The translations under genes and the position numbers were made by a program. DNA of 64,000 nt, taken from positions 339,241-403,240 of the forward strand of contig LUCM01004650.1 in the NCBI GenBank assembly GCA_008360955.1, read 5' to 3'. Numbering within the stretch: position 1 is the first letter of the stretch; each line of letters starts with the position of its first letter. The notes beneath the pieces are model-generated. The model made no database searches. It was not told where the DNA came from and saw only the letters and a program-made list of their open reading frames with translations. Below, piece by piece: positions 12,973 to 25,059 of this stretch. Source of the DNA: Fasciolopsis buskii (lineage: Eukaryota > Platyhelminthes > Trematoda > Plagiorchiida > Fasciolidae).

Positions 12973-14562
12973 AATTCTTCAGCTGCTTGTGCGAAGCTGC
13001 GAATACACAAAGCCATAACAGTCTTGTGGAAAAAGAGCAAGCTTGAAAAACTGTTGGTCAGACATCTGTAGTGAACTGAATTCGAATCAGTGTTGTGGGA
13101 AAATCCATTTTTTGAGCATTTGAAAGAGACTACCCAACAGCTGTCATTGGCCTATCGATAAGTCACAGTGGTCACTAAAAAACGGGACTGCCAGAAGAAA
13201 CCACGAAAATAACATCGTAACGAACGAACTCACTGACCATGAGGACTGTCAAACTGTCAGTCGAATGGGGAGCCGAGAAACAATGTTTTATCTGCAAACC
13301 CGAACGAAAATTTCAAAACAAAATAGAGCTGAACTGGCATCGTAACATGTGTGATAGTAAAGTAGAGTCTATTTCATCCAGGCTCCCGATTCGAAAAGTC
13401 GTTTGAGTTGAAGTCCAGAAATCTTAGTAAATAAATGAAAACAGTCCGTGAGACGCAGCTACGTTCTTGGCGTTCATATCGATTTTCTTTTTCAAACTCA
13501 CTGAGATTCGCAGTTTACCGTGCTGTCATATATCTGTCTACAGTATGGAAATCTCAAACGAGGATCCGAATTAAATCGATATCTAAATGGGATATTACAT
13601 CAGCGTAACTGTATGAAAGTAAGGACTTGCGACAATTTGACCAAGAAATGCTAAATGAGACTTTAGTTTTAGGAACAGTCGATTTAGATTTCCAGTATGT
13701 TTGCCCAAGTATCCGAATTCATGATGAGTTTTCCTCTTCAGGTTATTTTGTAACTCTTACTCGTGCACGTGATTGAACCATTATTTTTGTCTTTGGAGCC
13801 ACAGAAGCACGATGTTGTTTTCGTTTTACAAAACGCCAATGTATTTCTCGGTCACTTTCGAAAGTTAACTGGCAAACATCCACATTATCGACGAATCTCA
13901 ATGGACTTCTTTTGGGCGCACGCTTGGTTTGTCCTTCATGAAATGATTGTATCACGGGATTTTTGACAACAGTTCGAATGACAGTGGTGAGAATCAGGAA
14001 CCGAGCATAGAAGCTCAGTATGTTGTATTCACTGAGACTGTGTTTCATCTCGTCAGCCGTGGCCATGATTCAGTGGCTACCCAATGCTCGGATTAGCGAC
14101 ATTTACCAACCATCTGTTCATTTCCAACTACTATCAGATTAAACAGATTCAGTTTAAAGAATAAAGTAATCTATAAAGTACGTTTTCATTTTAGTTTAAA
14201 AATTGTAGAAAACAACATGTCCAATATCCATGATTGAATCACATTACAACTCATTTGTAACTACCTGGCTGAGTAACACACCTGAGTCACTTCCGTGAAG
14301 ATTTTCCGGACCACTAATCGAATGCAACTTTACTTTTCTGGCAGCAACTATTTTACTGGTTTTATTTATTTTGCCCTCCATAAACAGACTGCTTCTCAAT
14401 ATATCTGTGATATTTTCTGGCTTTGACGTTATCCATGTTTACCGAAGGCTTTCCAGTGGTTTCCGGATCGATATGTACCAGATCACAAATAAATCGACCG
14501 GATTATGAAAGGATGTGATTAGTCTATATGACCAGATAGATTAGACATGTCTAAGCTTGTAA

Positions 14563-15183
14563 TTTGATGTACTGTTCCGCCTTGGATGCACCATTGTTGA
14601 AAAATCAGTGCAAGCATGCAATTCAGGTATCTTTCATTCGGACATCAGGTTTCTCGCATGGGTAACGGTTGCTTCGGAAATGAAGCATGCACTATACATC
14701 TCCAACACAATATGTATGATAAAATCGCTTGTCAACACTCAAAACCCCTTTCTTGCAGTTACCCTCTCACCGAGTGAGCAATTAAAAGTAGATCCAGTTG
14801 TCAAAAATTTGTACGGGTTCTTCAAGACTGTATCAATCAGTCGCTGGCCGACTCAAAACGGACTCGCCGAAAGCATTCCTGCTTCACCTTTTTGCAAAAC
14901 GGTTGACAATAAATTACAAAAACCTCATTCTAAAAAGGACTTCAGTTTTCAGAAAATCCAAGTTCTGCCGACCCAAGCTAAAAAGCAAGGAGAAAGCAGA
15001 TTAAATTCACCTCCAAGCATGTTCAAGAAAGGCATGATCATAACATCACATGAATGTTTAACGAATAGCATTCAATTTAATACTCACAGCTTATTCTTGC
15101 TTAAGACAGTAGATTATAAAACATCCAAAATGATTTCACAAGTCAGAACGTTAGGGAGTAATTTGTGTCCAATTTCTCGTTAG
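14563..15183 (+). CDS. Candidate long exon, unknown protein
   Basis: The frame is open for 207 codons, the longest in the window, and ends with TAG at 15181. A strong acceptor, ACCCCTTTCTTGCAG, ends at 14758, so the coding part may be only 14759-15183. The second half is lysine-, serine- and proline-rich with few hydrophobic residues (for example LQKPHSKKDFSFQKIQVLP), as in disordered protein. No donor or poly(A) signal is convincing. The length is statistically unusual for this base composition. No family is recognised. Confidence 0.3.
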   Translation, partial: FDVLFRLGCTIVEKSVQACNSGIFHSDIRFLAWVTVASEMKHALYISNTICMIKSLVNTQNPFLAVTLSPSEQLKVDPVVKNLYGFFKTVSISRWPTQNGLAESIPASPFCKTVDNKLQKPHSKKDFSFQKIQVLPTQAKKQGESRLNSPPSMFKKGMIITSHECLTNSIQFNTHSLFLLKTVDYKTSKMISQVRTLGSNLCPISR

Positions 15184-15189
15184 ACGAAA

Positions 15190-18100
15190 ATACGAAAGTT
15201 CGTCGTGTGCGTCTGTGTATGAGGTCGGACTATTGAGCCACGTTTTAGTGTCAGTATGTCATGCAAAAATGTTCATTATAGACGTAGTGATCTGCTAAAA
15301 TTTGACACGAAATGGGCAACCTTCTCAAGCAAGAGGTTTTGCTAAGTCTCTAACTGGCTGGTTATAACTGTCAATCGAATTTGTCATCCGTCAACCGCGT
15401 ACAGCAAGGTCTGAGATCGATAAGGAAAATAATCGAAAACAATTTGACAAACCTGCTGAGAGATTAGACGAGTGTTAAAAATGAAACCTTGTCATTATTT
15501 TGATAAAACATAATTAGAATAGTGGAATGTTTAAGTCAGAACTCCACTGGTGTTCTACCCTATGTGTTCCTATTCGTTGAACAGGAAATTTGGTCCTCTC
15601 TTTTGCCTCACGGAGCGATGAACATGTGATTGTCTTGCAGCCTCTATGTAAAACTAACCATCGAGCAGCGGAAAATTTATGTGAAATATTTGACCGAACG
15701 AATAATATATCGACAATTTAATTGGGCAGTTTTTCCAACTCAGGCAACAGTTTATTTAACATGGTTTTCACTGTAATTCAACGTTATCGACTTCCGTAAT
15801 ATCTACTGTCATTGGAAATGGAAAGCGGTTTCTGTGAATTTCTGTGGATTCCTCTTTGACTATTCGACACTGACTGTTGACAGATGAAGCCCTGAGAATT
15901 CGCATCAGTGAACAGTTACGTAGCTATCATATTTTTTAGTTTGTTTTGAGATCCGTGCTGTCTGTGCACACCAGAAGTCTATTTTGGGACTTTGTTTGTC
16001 TACGGTTACTCGTGAGCAGATTGGACACATCACATCATTAACACTGTTTGACGGTCCGGTGAATAACCCGAACAGTTGTTCCAAATGTGAACGTTGAAAT
16101 GCACACAAAATGTGCTCAACCTCAATCCGGTGGAAAAATGATTTAACAATTTGATCCATGTTTAATTCGTTCGTACAATTTTCCTGGCATGCAATACACG
16201 AACAGCTAATTGTCACACGATGGCATTATATTTAGGTCCACAATCGTTGATTTCTTGGAGTAAACATGAACGTGAATTGGACGGTCCCCGGTATGTTCAC
16301 GGGATTTGACGGGGTCAGACAGCGCGGTCAAATACTTAATTCACAACGGGTTTCTTATTCACTACTTCGAAGCTCTATGAAATTGGTCCCTGGGAAGCGA
16401 TATGTGCAGTTGGGGACAAGGTCAGTTGCCCGCCTAAGATCTAACCTGTGGTCATCCACATAGCAGCCTACACAGATAACATGGAACATTTTGTTAAACG
16501 TACCGATAATTATTCGACTTCAACTGTACACATGCGAAATGCAATGACCGTTTACCTGGAAAGTGAAAGTATTTAAATGCTATGGTAAACACACATGACC
16601 AAAATTAGATTGTCTTTATTGTGGAGAGCTGTTGATAAGAAATTTCCCGTTTGCGCATAGTTTCCGGTTCGCAGAATCGAATCTTCTTAGCCTCCGCATG
16701 ATGTATCAAATTCACACGCGTAGTTTCCCGCAACAGTGGATGACCTTCACAGGCGACACATTGGCTTCGTCTGATCAGATATAATGCAGCTGATTAGCAA
16801 GCTCCATTTAGAACTTGTCCCATTAATCGGCGAAGGTTTCATCATTTTGTACCCCTGGGGGAAAATTGCTTATATTACAAAACAGGGCGTAGAACTGAAA
16901 ATCATTCGCAAAAGAAACGTTACAGGTAAATGACTGTGATTAATGCATATTTTCATTTGCTGCATCATACGACGCATTATCGTTTTCTCCAAATCAGCAT
17001 ATTGCCTCATTCGAATCGGATAGTGTATCGCAGGAACTAGTTGGAAAAAAACAATCTTGAAAACGAAATTGTACACGGTCAGTCTGGACGTGAACAGTCC
17101 TCAATGTGCGGTGTTTTAATTCTGTCCTAAAATAACAGAATCGCCAATGACTACGACAACGGAAGATTCGTACGTGTGAGCGATTTTCTTCTGGTAAAGT
17201 CGGAATGTAAAGCTGTCTGTATGGCCCAAATTCGTAAATATCAGGCCAGATGACCTAAGGAGTGTATCGAAAAATTTGGTTTTTTTATTGTGAATGGTAT
17301 GATATTTATAACAACGCTGTTGATAGATGCAATTCGCTAACTTGGTTGGTCATTCTCAAGGCACGTTAGAATTGTTAAAATAATTTTGGTCGATATAATG
17401 TTTACATATTCTATGTTGCTTAAAATATTTATAGTTAGTTTTTCAACGTTCCAAATTGTAGATCTAAACCACGGAACGATTTGTGCAGAATTCCGAGAAC
17501 CGAGTACGGTTCAGGACCCAGATTTATGCTGAAAAATGCATTCGATCCATCACAATGTACCTTTGGCACAAACTATAAGTTATGACCAAAGTGACCGTTT
17601 TTTTGTCTGACCGTTTCAATAAAAACATGAACATTAATTGAGATCGGCCCTAATCATGTGCATACGCCTAAAACTTAAAGACTGGTCTAATTAACCAGAG
17701 CCTAGTTTATTCAAGACACAAACATTTGCTAAAAAACGAAAAATAACATTGCTTCATCGTGACGTTATTTGATCCTAGCATTTCAAGCCAATTCAAGACA
17801 AATGGTTTTTATGCAATCCCAACTCCGATGATTTTCAGACCAAGTAAACAAACGATTTGGGGAATGCATGGAACAAATACAGACATGCATCAAGATACTT
17901 TTTGGATATAAACAGAGGTTTGACACCAAAACAATACATAAGACTGAAGTTAATTAATGGTAAAATTTGAGCTGGTCGCTATGTCTATTCACTACCAGTT
18001 TTGGAGATTTGACAATAAGAGTAAAATTCTTTCCTTTCAAACCAGGAAAAATGAGCTTTCTCAGACAAAAGTACAAAAAGGCAAGTCTATTCACCTTTAG

Positions 18101-19350
18101 GAAAACAGATTTTGTTCACAAATAGTAGTGGGTCAAATCCGTTGCTAAGTAAAAGAAAAAATTAATCTTTTCGGATGTATATGTCATTGATTTTCTGAGG
18201 TGAGTGGTTACTGTGGAAAAACACCGGAAACCGAAAAGGTCATTTATGGGGAACGAAGGAGTGATTAGTTGGTTGAGTTCATGCGGATTAGCTTGCAGCT
18301 GAATAGGACTGCTAACAAAACTGCGAAAACCACATCATCATATTTGAAACTAGCAAAATTGGAGGAAACGAGAAGTTTGTTAACGTGACGCGGGAAAGAA
18401 AAGGAGATTGAATGACCCATTGGAAAAAGATTGAAACAACTGAAGAGAGCGATGATACGTTTTTCACTAAAACCAGTAGATTAAGTAGCGGTGGAAAAGT
18501 AGTCACTTATCACATCCAGAAGATTTGGGTTAGGTCACAGCAACCTACCACAGATGCATTATAACTATCGTTTTTTCCGGATAGAATTTACCTCCCATTT
18601 TAAGTTAGCTCAGTGGCGAACAGTGCAAAGTGAATCCAATAAGAATCAGATAAAAACTACAAATTGAATATACTACTGTTACTATGCACATCGACAAAAT
18701 GTAAAGATTCAACAACAACATCAACCAGCAAGCAGTCGTTATCGAAGTCGGGTAAAATAGTCCGAGGAACTTCGAGGCTGGAAACATGAAACACGAATAA
18801 TAGTGCAGATTAAACTAGCCGGTTGAGATCAAGATAGTGCGAGAAGACAAAGGTAACTGCAGGAATAACCATTTTGGTGACCAGACGAATAAGCAGACAA
18901 GCCAAAGGTGTTAATTAACTGAATTAAAAGAAAGGAGAAATGCTAACAACAGGACCGACACATCGTCATGCATTTGAATCTTATGAATGATACGGTAGAT
19001 ATTTCTATCCGTAGATGAAGCGCAACAGTCTCGCACATTCGGCCTTTTTGTTTTAGTTCAAACGAAGCGTTTCGTTACTAGGACTTGACATGAATGACGA
19101 GTCGTGAGGCCACTAACACTTTTGGGAGTCAGAAACGTGTCTTCTTAATGTTCCAACTGATGGTGTTGCCGGATTCCTTCGGATAAGTTTTGTCTTCTTT
19201 TGAGTTTTTCATATGATACACCTTCTGTATCAAATAAATAGGAGTGGTAAACATTTGTACCTCAAGAATTCCGGATAAATGATTTCATCGATTTGATTTT
19301 GAGCATACCCGTTGAATCGGCAAACCAACCTATCCGGGATGCATTTCTGT
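15190..19350. other. No gene recognised; purine-skewed stretch inside
   Basis: About 18300-18960 is rich in A and G on the + strand. It produces two hydrophobic minus-strand frames of 60-64 codons (18312-18506 and 18605-18787) in different frames; these are treated as composition effects. Confidence 0.45.
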
Positions 19351-19355
19351 TTTAG

Positions 19356-19532
19356 GAGAGTGTGAATCTAGTCTTTCGCCAACTGAAACTTTGTAACACT
19401 CCGGCTAATGACCGCAGCAGTCGTTTCGAGGCCGAATATGTTGTCGTCCTAAATTTACGAATCAGCGGTTTAGGTTATGGGCATGAGCATGCAGATCTTT
19501 TACTGGCGTTTCAGTCGGTCAAAACCGTGTAG
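19356..19532 (+). CDS. Candidate terminal exon, unknown protein
   Basis: The acceptor TGCATTTCTGTTTTAG ends at 19355. It is followed by 58 open codons and a TAG at 19530. The peptide starts ESVNLVFRQLKLCNTPANDR and includes FEAEYVVVLNLRISGLGYGH. The composition is protein-like and richer in G, R, E and H than the surroundings. No poly(A) signal was noted close by. Confidence 0.27.
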   Translation, partial: ESVNLVFRQLKLCNTPANDRSSRFEAEYVVVLNLRISGLGYGHEHADLLLAFQSVKTV

Positions 19533-20922
19533 CAGCCTCGGACATCCTCAAAGGAAGCAACTGATAAAAGGGCGTCTTATCTGAATGTTCCGTTAAAATA
19601 ACGGCGGAAACGTGAATAATGACAACCAGCTTGGCTGATCACTTATTTGTATTCAATGCTCTTATGTGACAGTATCTATCAGACGGGATTTCGTGCTTAT
19701 GATACTAGTTTGTCGTAGTTCATAAAAAAATGAAAAGGACGGTCACAAACATAACAGTGTTTTGAAAATGAAATCACAAAATTGAATAAACAAGAGCGCT
19801 TAATTGACTGGCGGAATACTGACAGCTGCTAATTCGGCGCACAGTGTAAATCCAAGCATCTGAACGACATAGTCATTGCAGTTGGCGATATGAGCACGTT
19901 TCACGTATCACCTTAAGAATTTGTACTTTGACAGTACAAAACTTGAAATGTTAAGGGAGATATGGGTTGATTTAAAATGGATCGGTTAACTTGAACGTAT
20001 TCAGTGAGTCAAGTAATTCCGTTAATCTAGTCCGGCAAATGATCGCTTTTTCGAACGAAATGTCAGCTGGAATGCCAACAATCCTGCTCGTTTGCGAATT
20101 AAGAATATCTACCATATGGGTCTAAATTTTGATATTCTTCAAATGTTGCCTGAACATTACAATCCTTGGGTCACTGTTTCCATAATAATCGGAAATTTGA
20201 CCAATAGAGATAGTCCTTTCGTATGAATGCTTTAAATATTCATCATTACGCACTTATTTCTTACTAAAAACTGGGTGCACCGTTCAAACTTATCGAAACC
20301 GAATAACAGTATCTCAATAATGATCAGTTTCAGTAAATTCCAGTAACCTCCAGGCGAACGGCACCAAGTCTGGGAAACTACATGGCAGATATACTAATTT
20401 GATAATCATAACGAAGAACATTTGTATAAGTTGGCGTTTCGTATTTCGAGTCTCACAAGAAACCGTTCAAATATCCATATCGTGACGCGCTGCAGATAGG
20501 GCTTCCGGTGCGTGTGATATGTGTAACGTGAAGTTGCGTGCTAGCACCAGAAACGCAGGACCACATTGTTTCGGGTGCAGTGAATCTTAAAATGAAGAAG
20601 CCGGATTATGTCGAGGAAACGAGACAGGTGAACGACGCACTCGCCTAGAACCTGTCGGAAGGCAGGGTGTAAAATCAGCCCTTCTCCTTCGTTCTGCGAC
20701 ACAGTAAATGTGGTCTGATTTTTGTGGCACGTTCAGTGTTGAACGGGGACTTTAGTTAGAATAGAAACTAAAGAAGTGACTCTGAGCCCAACAAGCTGGA
20801 GGCAAACGGCCAATGAACTTTAACCTGAACAAACCTGAACAATGCTGCATGATTAAGACAAATAAAAGTCAGTAATGGTGATCGATCAGATAGTATTTTG
20901 TCGTTTTTCCCTGATTGGGCAG

Positions 20923-21053
20923 GCTGGGATGTGAGCTAATATCGAGACGACCGGGTGAACTGACTAGGAGTATTGAGAGTCTTCACAAAATAGCATTGCA
21001 CCGCTACACCAGTGCAGTATTTTATCGCGCACACTGCAGCAGCGGCCAAACTG
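20923..21053 (+). CDS. Candidate internal exon, unknown protein
   Basis: The acceptor TTTTTCCCTGATTGGGCAG ends at 20922, and a full-consensus donor, ACTG followed by GTAAGT, lies at 21053/21054. The 43 whole codons between them give LGCELISRRPGELTRSIESL and continue to HCSSGQT. Phase is one base at each end. Both splice sites are strong and the other two frames contain early stops. A partner exon was not identified. Confidence 0.3.
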
Positions 21054-21221
21054 GTAAGTTCCAAATTACTTTAACCTGTACTCACTGTAGCTCCCATTGC
21101 TGATGACAAACAACTGATGAGGATTTTGGACTGTGGATGTAGATTTTACTATATCCACCGTCAGCACAATTACAGAATTTAGAACCTCAATCGTAAACCA
21201 TTCCTCTGACGCCCTACTGTC

Positions 21222-21372
21222 ATTCGTCATGTGAAATAAAGGCTCGTCTCATCATGAGGAAACCATAGAAACACCGCGCAGCTGTTTCGCCCTTGTCAGG
21301 AATCGACAATAGTGCCCCCGATGCGGGTCCCAGGCTTGAGACGAACGACCGTTATTCTAATCATTAGTTTGA
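21222..21372 (-). repeat. Family A short repeat, copy 1 (divergent, with tRNA-like head)
   Basis: Read on the minus strand this matches the 29.5 kb copy. A degenerate tRNA-like B-box region near 21320-21345 is followed by a stretch ending in GATTCCTGACAAG, then a GAAACAGCTG-type core, a CTATGGTTTCCTCAT segment, and the weakened remains of the CATGTGA...CAT block. It is the most diverged of the five copies. The match was made by eye against the other copies, so the borders are approximate. Confidence 0.5.
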
Positions 21373-23022
21373 ATTGGCAGGAAAGACTGTACGGTCAGAT
21401 AAAGCCAACAATCAATCTGGCGTCAGAAAAGCATAATGTGCAAGTGACATTTAATTCTGTTGTGAATAATGCTGTTCCCATGCCGATCATTTCAGCTTTG
21501 CGTGGTGCTTGCTGAGCCCTAAAAATTGAACACAAAAGTACCAGGCATTCTTGAACCTGATTATTTTGCTATGATATTAAACATGACATGAATTAATTGT
21601 CCAGAGTAATCTAATTCATCACCGGTAGTGATTTGCATACCCGCGCTTTTGTAGCGCATCGCATTTCAGCGGTGGTTCATACCCAACTTGGCGAATTGAA
21701 GTTAATATAATCAACATGTCCGGCCCAGGTGCGTAATAACGCGCCATGGTTAGAGCAACACAATGAGACGTATAATAAAGTATTTTGATTTCGGCCAATG
21801 AATTCATTAAGGTGTATTTCCAGTAGTCTGAGATGTGGTTGATGAGTAGCATAGGGCCTGGCAATGCATATTGTGGCATGAGTAGAAAAAGTGACCTCGT
21901 CGAACTATGTTTATCGTCTATTAACAAGACATTTCTTGCAAGTTTTCCAACTGCAAAAGACGGCAAACTCTGTGCACGCGTGTGACCCAACCATTTGTAT
22001 AATTCAACGCGCATACTGAGAGTCTAACTGGATCTGATAAAATGTTCCCGTTTATGTCATTACGAATTTGAAATTGTCCATTGATTCTGCACTTTGTCGA
22101 TCTACATGAAATATGATTATCATTTCGCCATATCCCTGAGTCAGAATATTTTCCACAATTTAGGTTTACTCAATGAAATCATAGAAATTGGCAAGTATCA
22201 TATCGGTCTCAAAGGAAACATTCATTCATGTTTCACGATTGGGCAGAAATTGACTAAGTGGATCAAACCACACTGCGTCACTTCTGGCTAAAACGGTTAT
22301 AGCTGTTTTACTACCCATGCTAATTTTGCGAAGAACTAGACTCGAATCTATCGGCTTATCTCCAGCCCTTATTTTTACCCATACCAATGAGGATCAAAGT
22401 AAGAACAAAAGTATAAAAGTAGGTTAAAAACACTCAGTTTCCAGTACTTTGAGCTTCCGTTCCGATAGACCTTTAGGGTTCAGTTATCCATCAAACGCGG
22501 CAGTCGTTTCGTTAGTGTTCACTGGTTTTGTACAGCCGATAATAGATGAACCTGTGTCACTTGGTAGCTTCTCCATGTGACCAACAATCTTTCGTTGCGG
22601 GTTTGTATTTCAGTACGAATGTGTTGGATACGCACTGTGAATGATTACCACAAAATCAGACGAAATAGCCTCACAGTGACCTTGTGGTATTAAGTGCCAA
22701 TTTCAGTGCAAAATTTTCCCTTTGGTTACAACAAACAGTTCATAGGATTTGGACTCGACTAGTTCTTTACCGAGTACCGTTCACATCACGGGCTAGTACA
22801 GATTTCTCTTCTTATTAATTTACCATCTATTAATAAAGTCACCTATAGTTATCCAAGGGAGTAAACAAATCAGACATGCCGGTGTGTTGTTCTTCGTGCT
22901 CAATTTCGTTGTTCATTTCCAACCTTCGTCGGTATCGCATTGGAACTGTCGCGCTGGTAGTTGCGTAAACTCAGCACGAATTCACAACAACGAGGAATGT
23001 GTTTGTGTCTGTGTGTAGCTAG

Positions 23023-23536
23023 GCAAGGTGTGGAATTTATGCTGAGACAAGGTGTCTTGAAGAGTTACTAAACGTGCATGAGTATGTTTCATATCGGTTT
23101 GTTAAGAACGCCAGCATACAAAAATCTGATGTTCACGAAACTATTGCGAAAAAATTCCATTCCTTAAGAGAATATGCACTTAACAGAAATGACGTTTTTT
23201 TCATTTCAAGTTCTATGCGAAAACATTTCAAGAGGTATCGTAAACCAGGAATTTTTGCTTTTGTTACAGCCTCGGGAACCTTTTCAAGCCATGCCTATTT
23301 TCTTGTTTCTTAATCCGGTTCGTGATGAACAATGTCTTCAGATTTTCCCACTCAGTCAATTTTTCAACACAAATCAGTGGTTTGACTTGCACAACTTACG
23401 ATCCACTTTGAATGAAAATCTGGAGTGGACACTACTTGAAAATTTCGAGGGTCACGCTAGGTACCCACAAAAGCACAATAAAATGTCTATCGTAGATAGC
23501 TCTTTCCCACTGAAAAGAATTCCGTGTGCCAGTTAA
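23023..23536 (+). CDS. Candidate coding region in two overlapping frames, unknown protein
   Basis: One frame is open from a possible acceptor (GTGTGTAGCTAG, ending 23022) to about 23310. It begins ARCGIYAETRCLEELLNVHE and contains HETIAKKFHSLREYALNRND. A second frame is open from 23174 to TAA at 23534 and contains NPVRDEQCLQIFPLSQFF and NQWFDLHNLRSTLNENLEW. A good acceptor, TTTTTGCTTTTGTTACAG, ends at 23269 and places the second frame in phase 0. An AATAAA lies at about 23562. The two frames could be joined by a very small intron, by a frameshift in a run of seven T at about 23193, or could be unrelated. A simple GT-AG pair that keeps phase was not found: the obvious 35-base intron does not. 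The family is unrecognised. Confidence 0.35.
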
Positions 23537-24353
23537 ACTTCGGAAAAACTGCACGGTTGATTTAATAAACTTTTAGATTAAAAACAAAAATAAATTTTTT
23601 TCCCTAATTCGTTGTATTGAGGACCTCAAAACCAAAACCATCCGCTGATAACAACAGCCACTTACGCTGTTCGCAAGTGGACCGCCTCAGTGAAGTGCTC
23701 CCAACCGTCACTGTAATGGAATGGCTATTCCTTTTACTCCGTCCGAACGGAGAACCCTTTTGAACCTTATTGAATCTCCTATTCTAGCCTACCTAGTTAT
23801 TGCAATTGTTATATTTGGTTCACGCTAACTGTATTTCCCTATAGTTGCCGGTTGAAACTCATTTCTTCAATTGTGTCGTTAATTTTGAACGAAGTAATTG
23901 AACCGAGTCGCTCAGTGTGAATCGTCAGTGCTTGATTCTTTAATATTTTCCTTCTACAGAAATTCGGCTGGTGATTGTTGATAGCATGGATGGCAAAATG
24001 ACATCAGCAGAAACCGGAAAGCCAAGAAAAGAAAGCATTTATGTTAAGTGTCCTAGGCAACAGCTTTCTGATATAGCCGGCGAATAAGAAGATAAGCTAG
24101 AACTAGAATAAATTCAGCTTGTCGACGAATGTCTACTGGAAGAAAATTCAAACTGAAAAGGGCTTATGTGTGATATTTTCACAGTGAAAAGCAGGATGTA
24201 AGAACAATTGATCTCACTGACTACATGGGCACATTTTGTCTAACTGATATTTTTATTGATTTCTAATAACTAACCCAACTTTACAATATGGTTCGTATGT
24301 TGGGTAAAGTGAATTGCAGTATTCGGTTTAAACCACTGATCTCGTTTTCTTAG

Positions 24354-24736
24354 GAATTATCAAGAGATGTACATTTGGACATGGTTGCAACCTACTGGGT
24401 TTGGTTCGGTTCAATGGACTTTTGATCCCTCCACGAATATCTTTGCTAGTTCAAGGGAGAATTCCACGGTGTTTATATCCAGTCAGCGACGGACTCCAAC
24501 TCTGGAAGAACCTACGCTTTGCACTTGATCAAGTAACTTAAAACAGGCCCGAAATAACGGTGTTAACCAAGAGGTTTGCTTATGCTGGTCGCACGTATAT
24601 CGTGGTGTTTCAGCTTATTTTACCTTTTCCTGGTTACCGCCATATCCGTGGTCGACCGACTGGGCTTAATTTTGTTTGCATGAATGAATTTCCAAGGACT
24701 CACAATGTGTGTACATTGCAGGGAAAGAAACAATGA
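24354..24736 (+). pseudogene. Stop-poor frame after a strong acceptor, one in-frame stop
   Basis: After the acceptor GATCTCGTTTTCTTAG (ending 24353) one frame runs for 126 codons to TGA at 24734, with a single TAA at 24539-24541. Before the stop it includes CTFGHGCNLLGLVRFNG and GLQLWKNLRFALDQVT. After it come RFAYAGRTYIVVFQLILPF and LNFVCMNEFPRTHN. It may be a 61-codon terminal exon ending at the TAA, or a decayed longer frame. Other frames on both strands are also rather open here, so part of the signal may be local base composition. Confidence 0.25.
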
Positions 24737-25059
24737 AGCAAACGAATTAGCTGAAAAGGAGTGCCATACAGATTAGTTCAGAATTTTATTGTCCCTTTGG
24801 GTAGCTCCGGTCACGGATGAATGCTGATCATCTACCCCACAAGTCACTCGGATAGCTCGGTTGTCGGCATTTGCACATGGGAAGTGATCGCCTGTCTAGA
24901 TATGAAAGCAAGGTCTACCTAAAAGGAAAAACTTGATGAAAAATCCCCAATTATGATTACAAAATGTAACCGGATCAGATAATCACCAATGTGGTTTCTC
25001 TGACATTTATCAAAGTGGAAATTTTGCCTATGACCAAACCGAAGGCATTTTTGGTAAGT

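Noticed and set aside
18605..18787. Minus-strand two-segment membrane protein fragment
   Set aside because: The hydrophobic reading follows from the purine-rich + strand; a neighbouring similar frame is out of register and no start or splice context is convincing.
21619..22014. 131-codon minus-strand open frame with a twice-occurring YA(L)PGP...LI segment
   Set aside because: No splice sites, domain or repeat supports it, and the internal similarity is too short to be meaningful.
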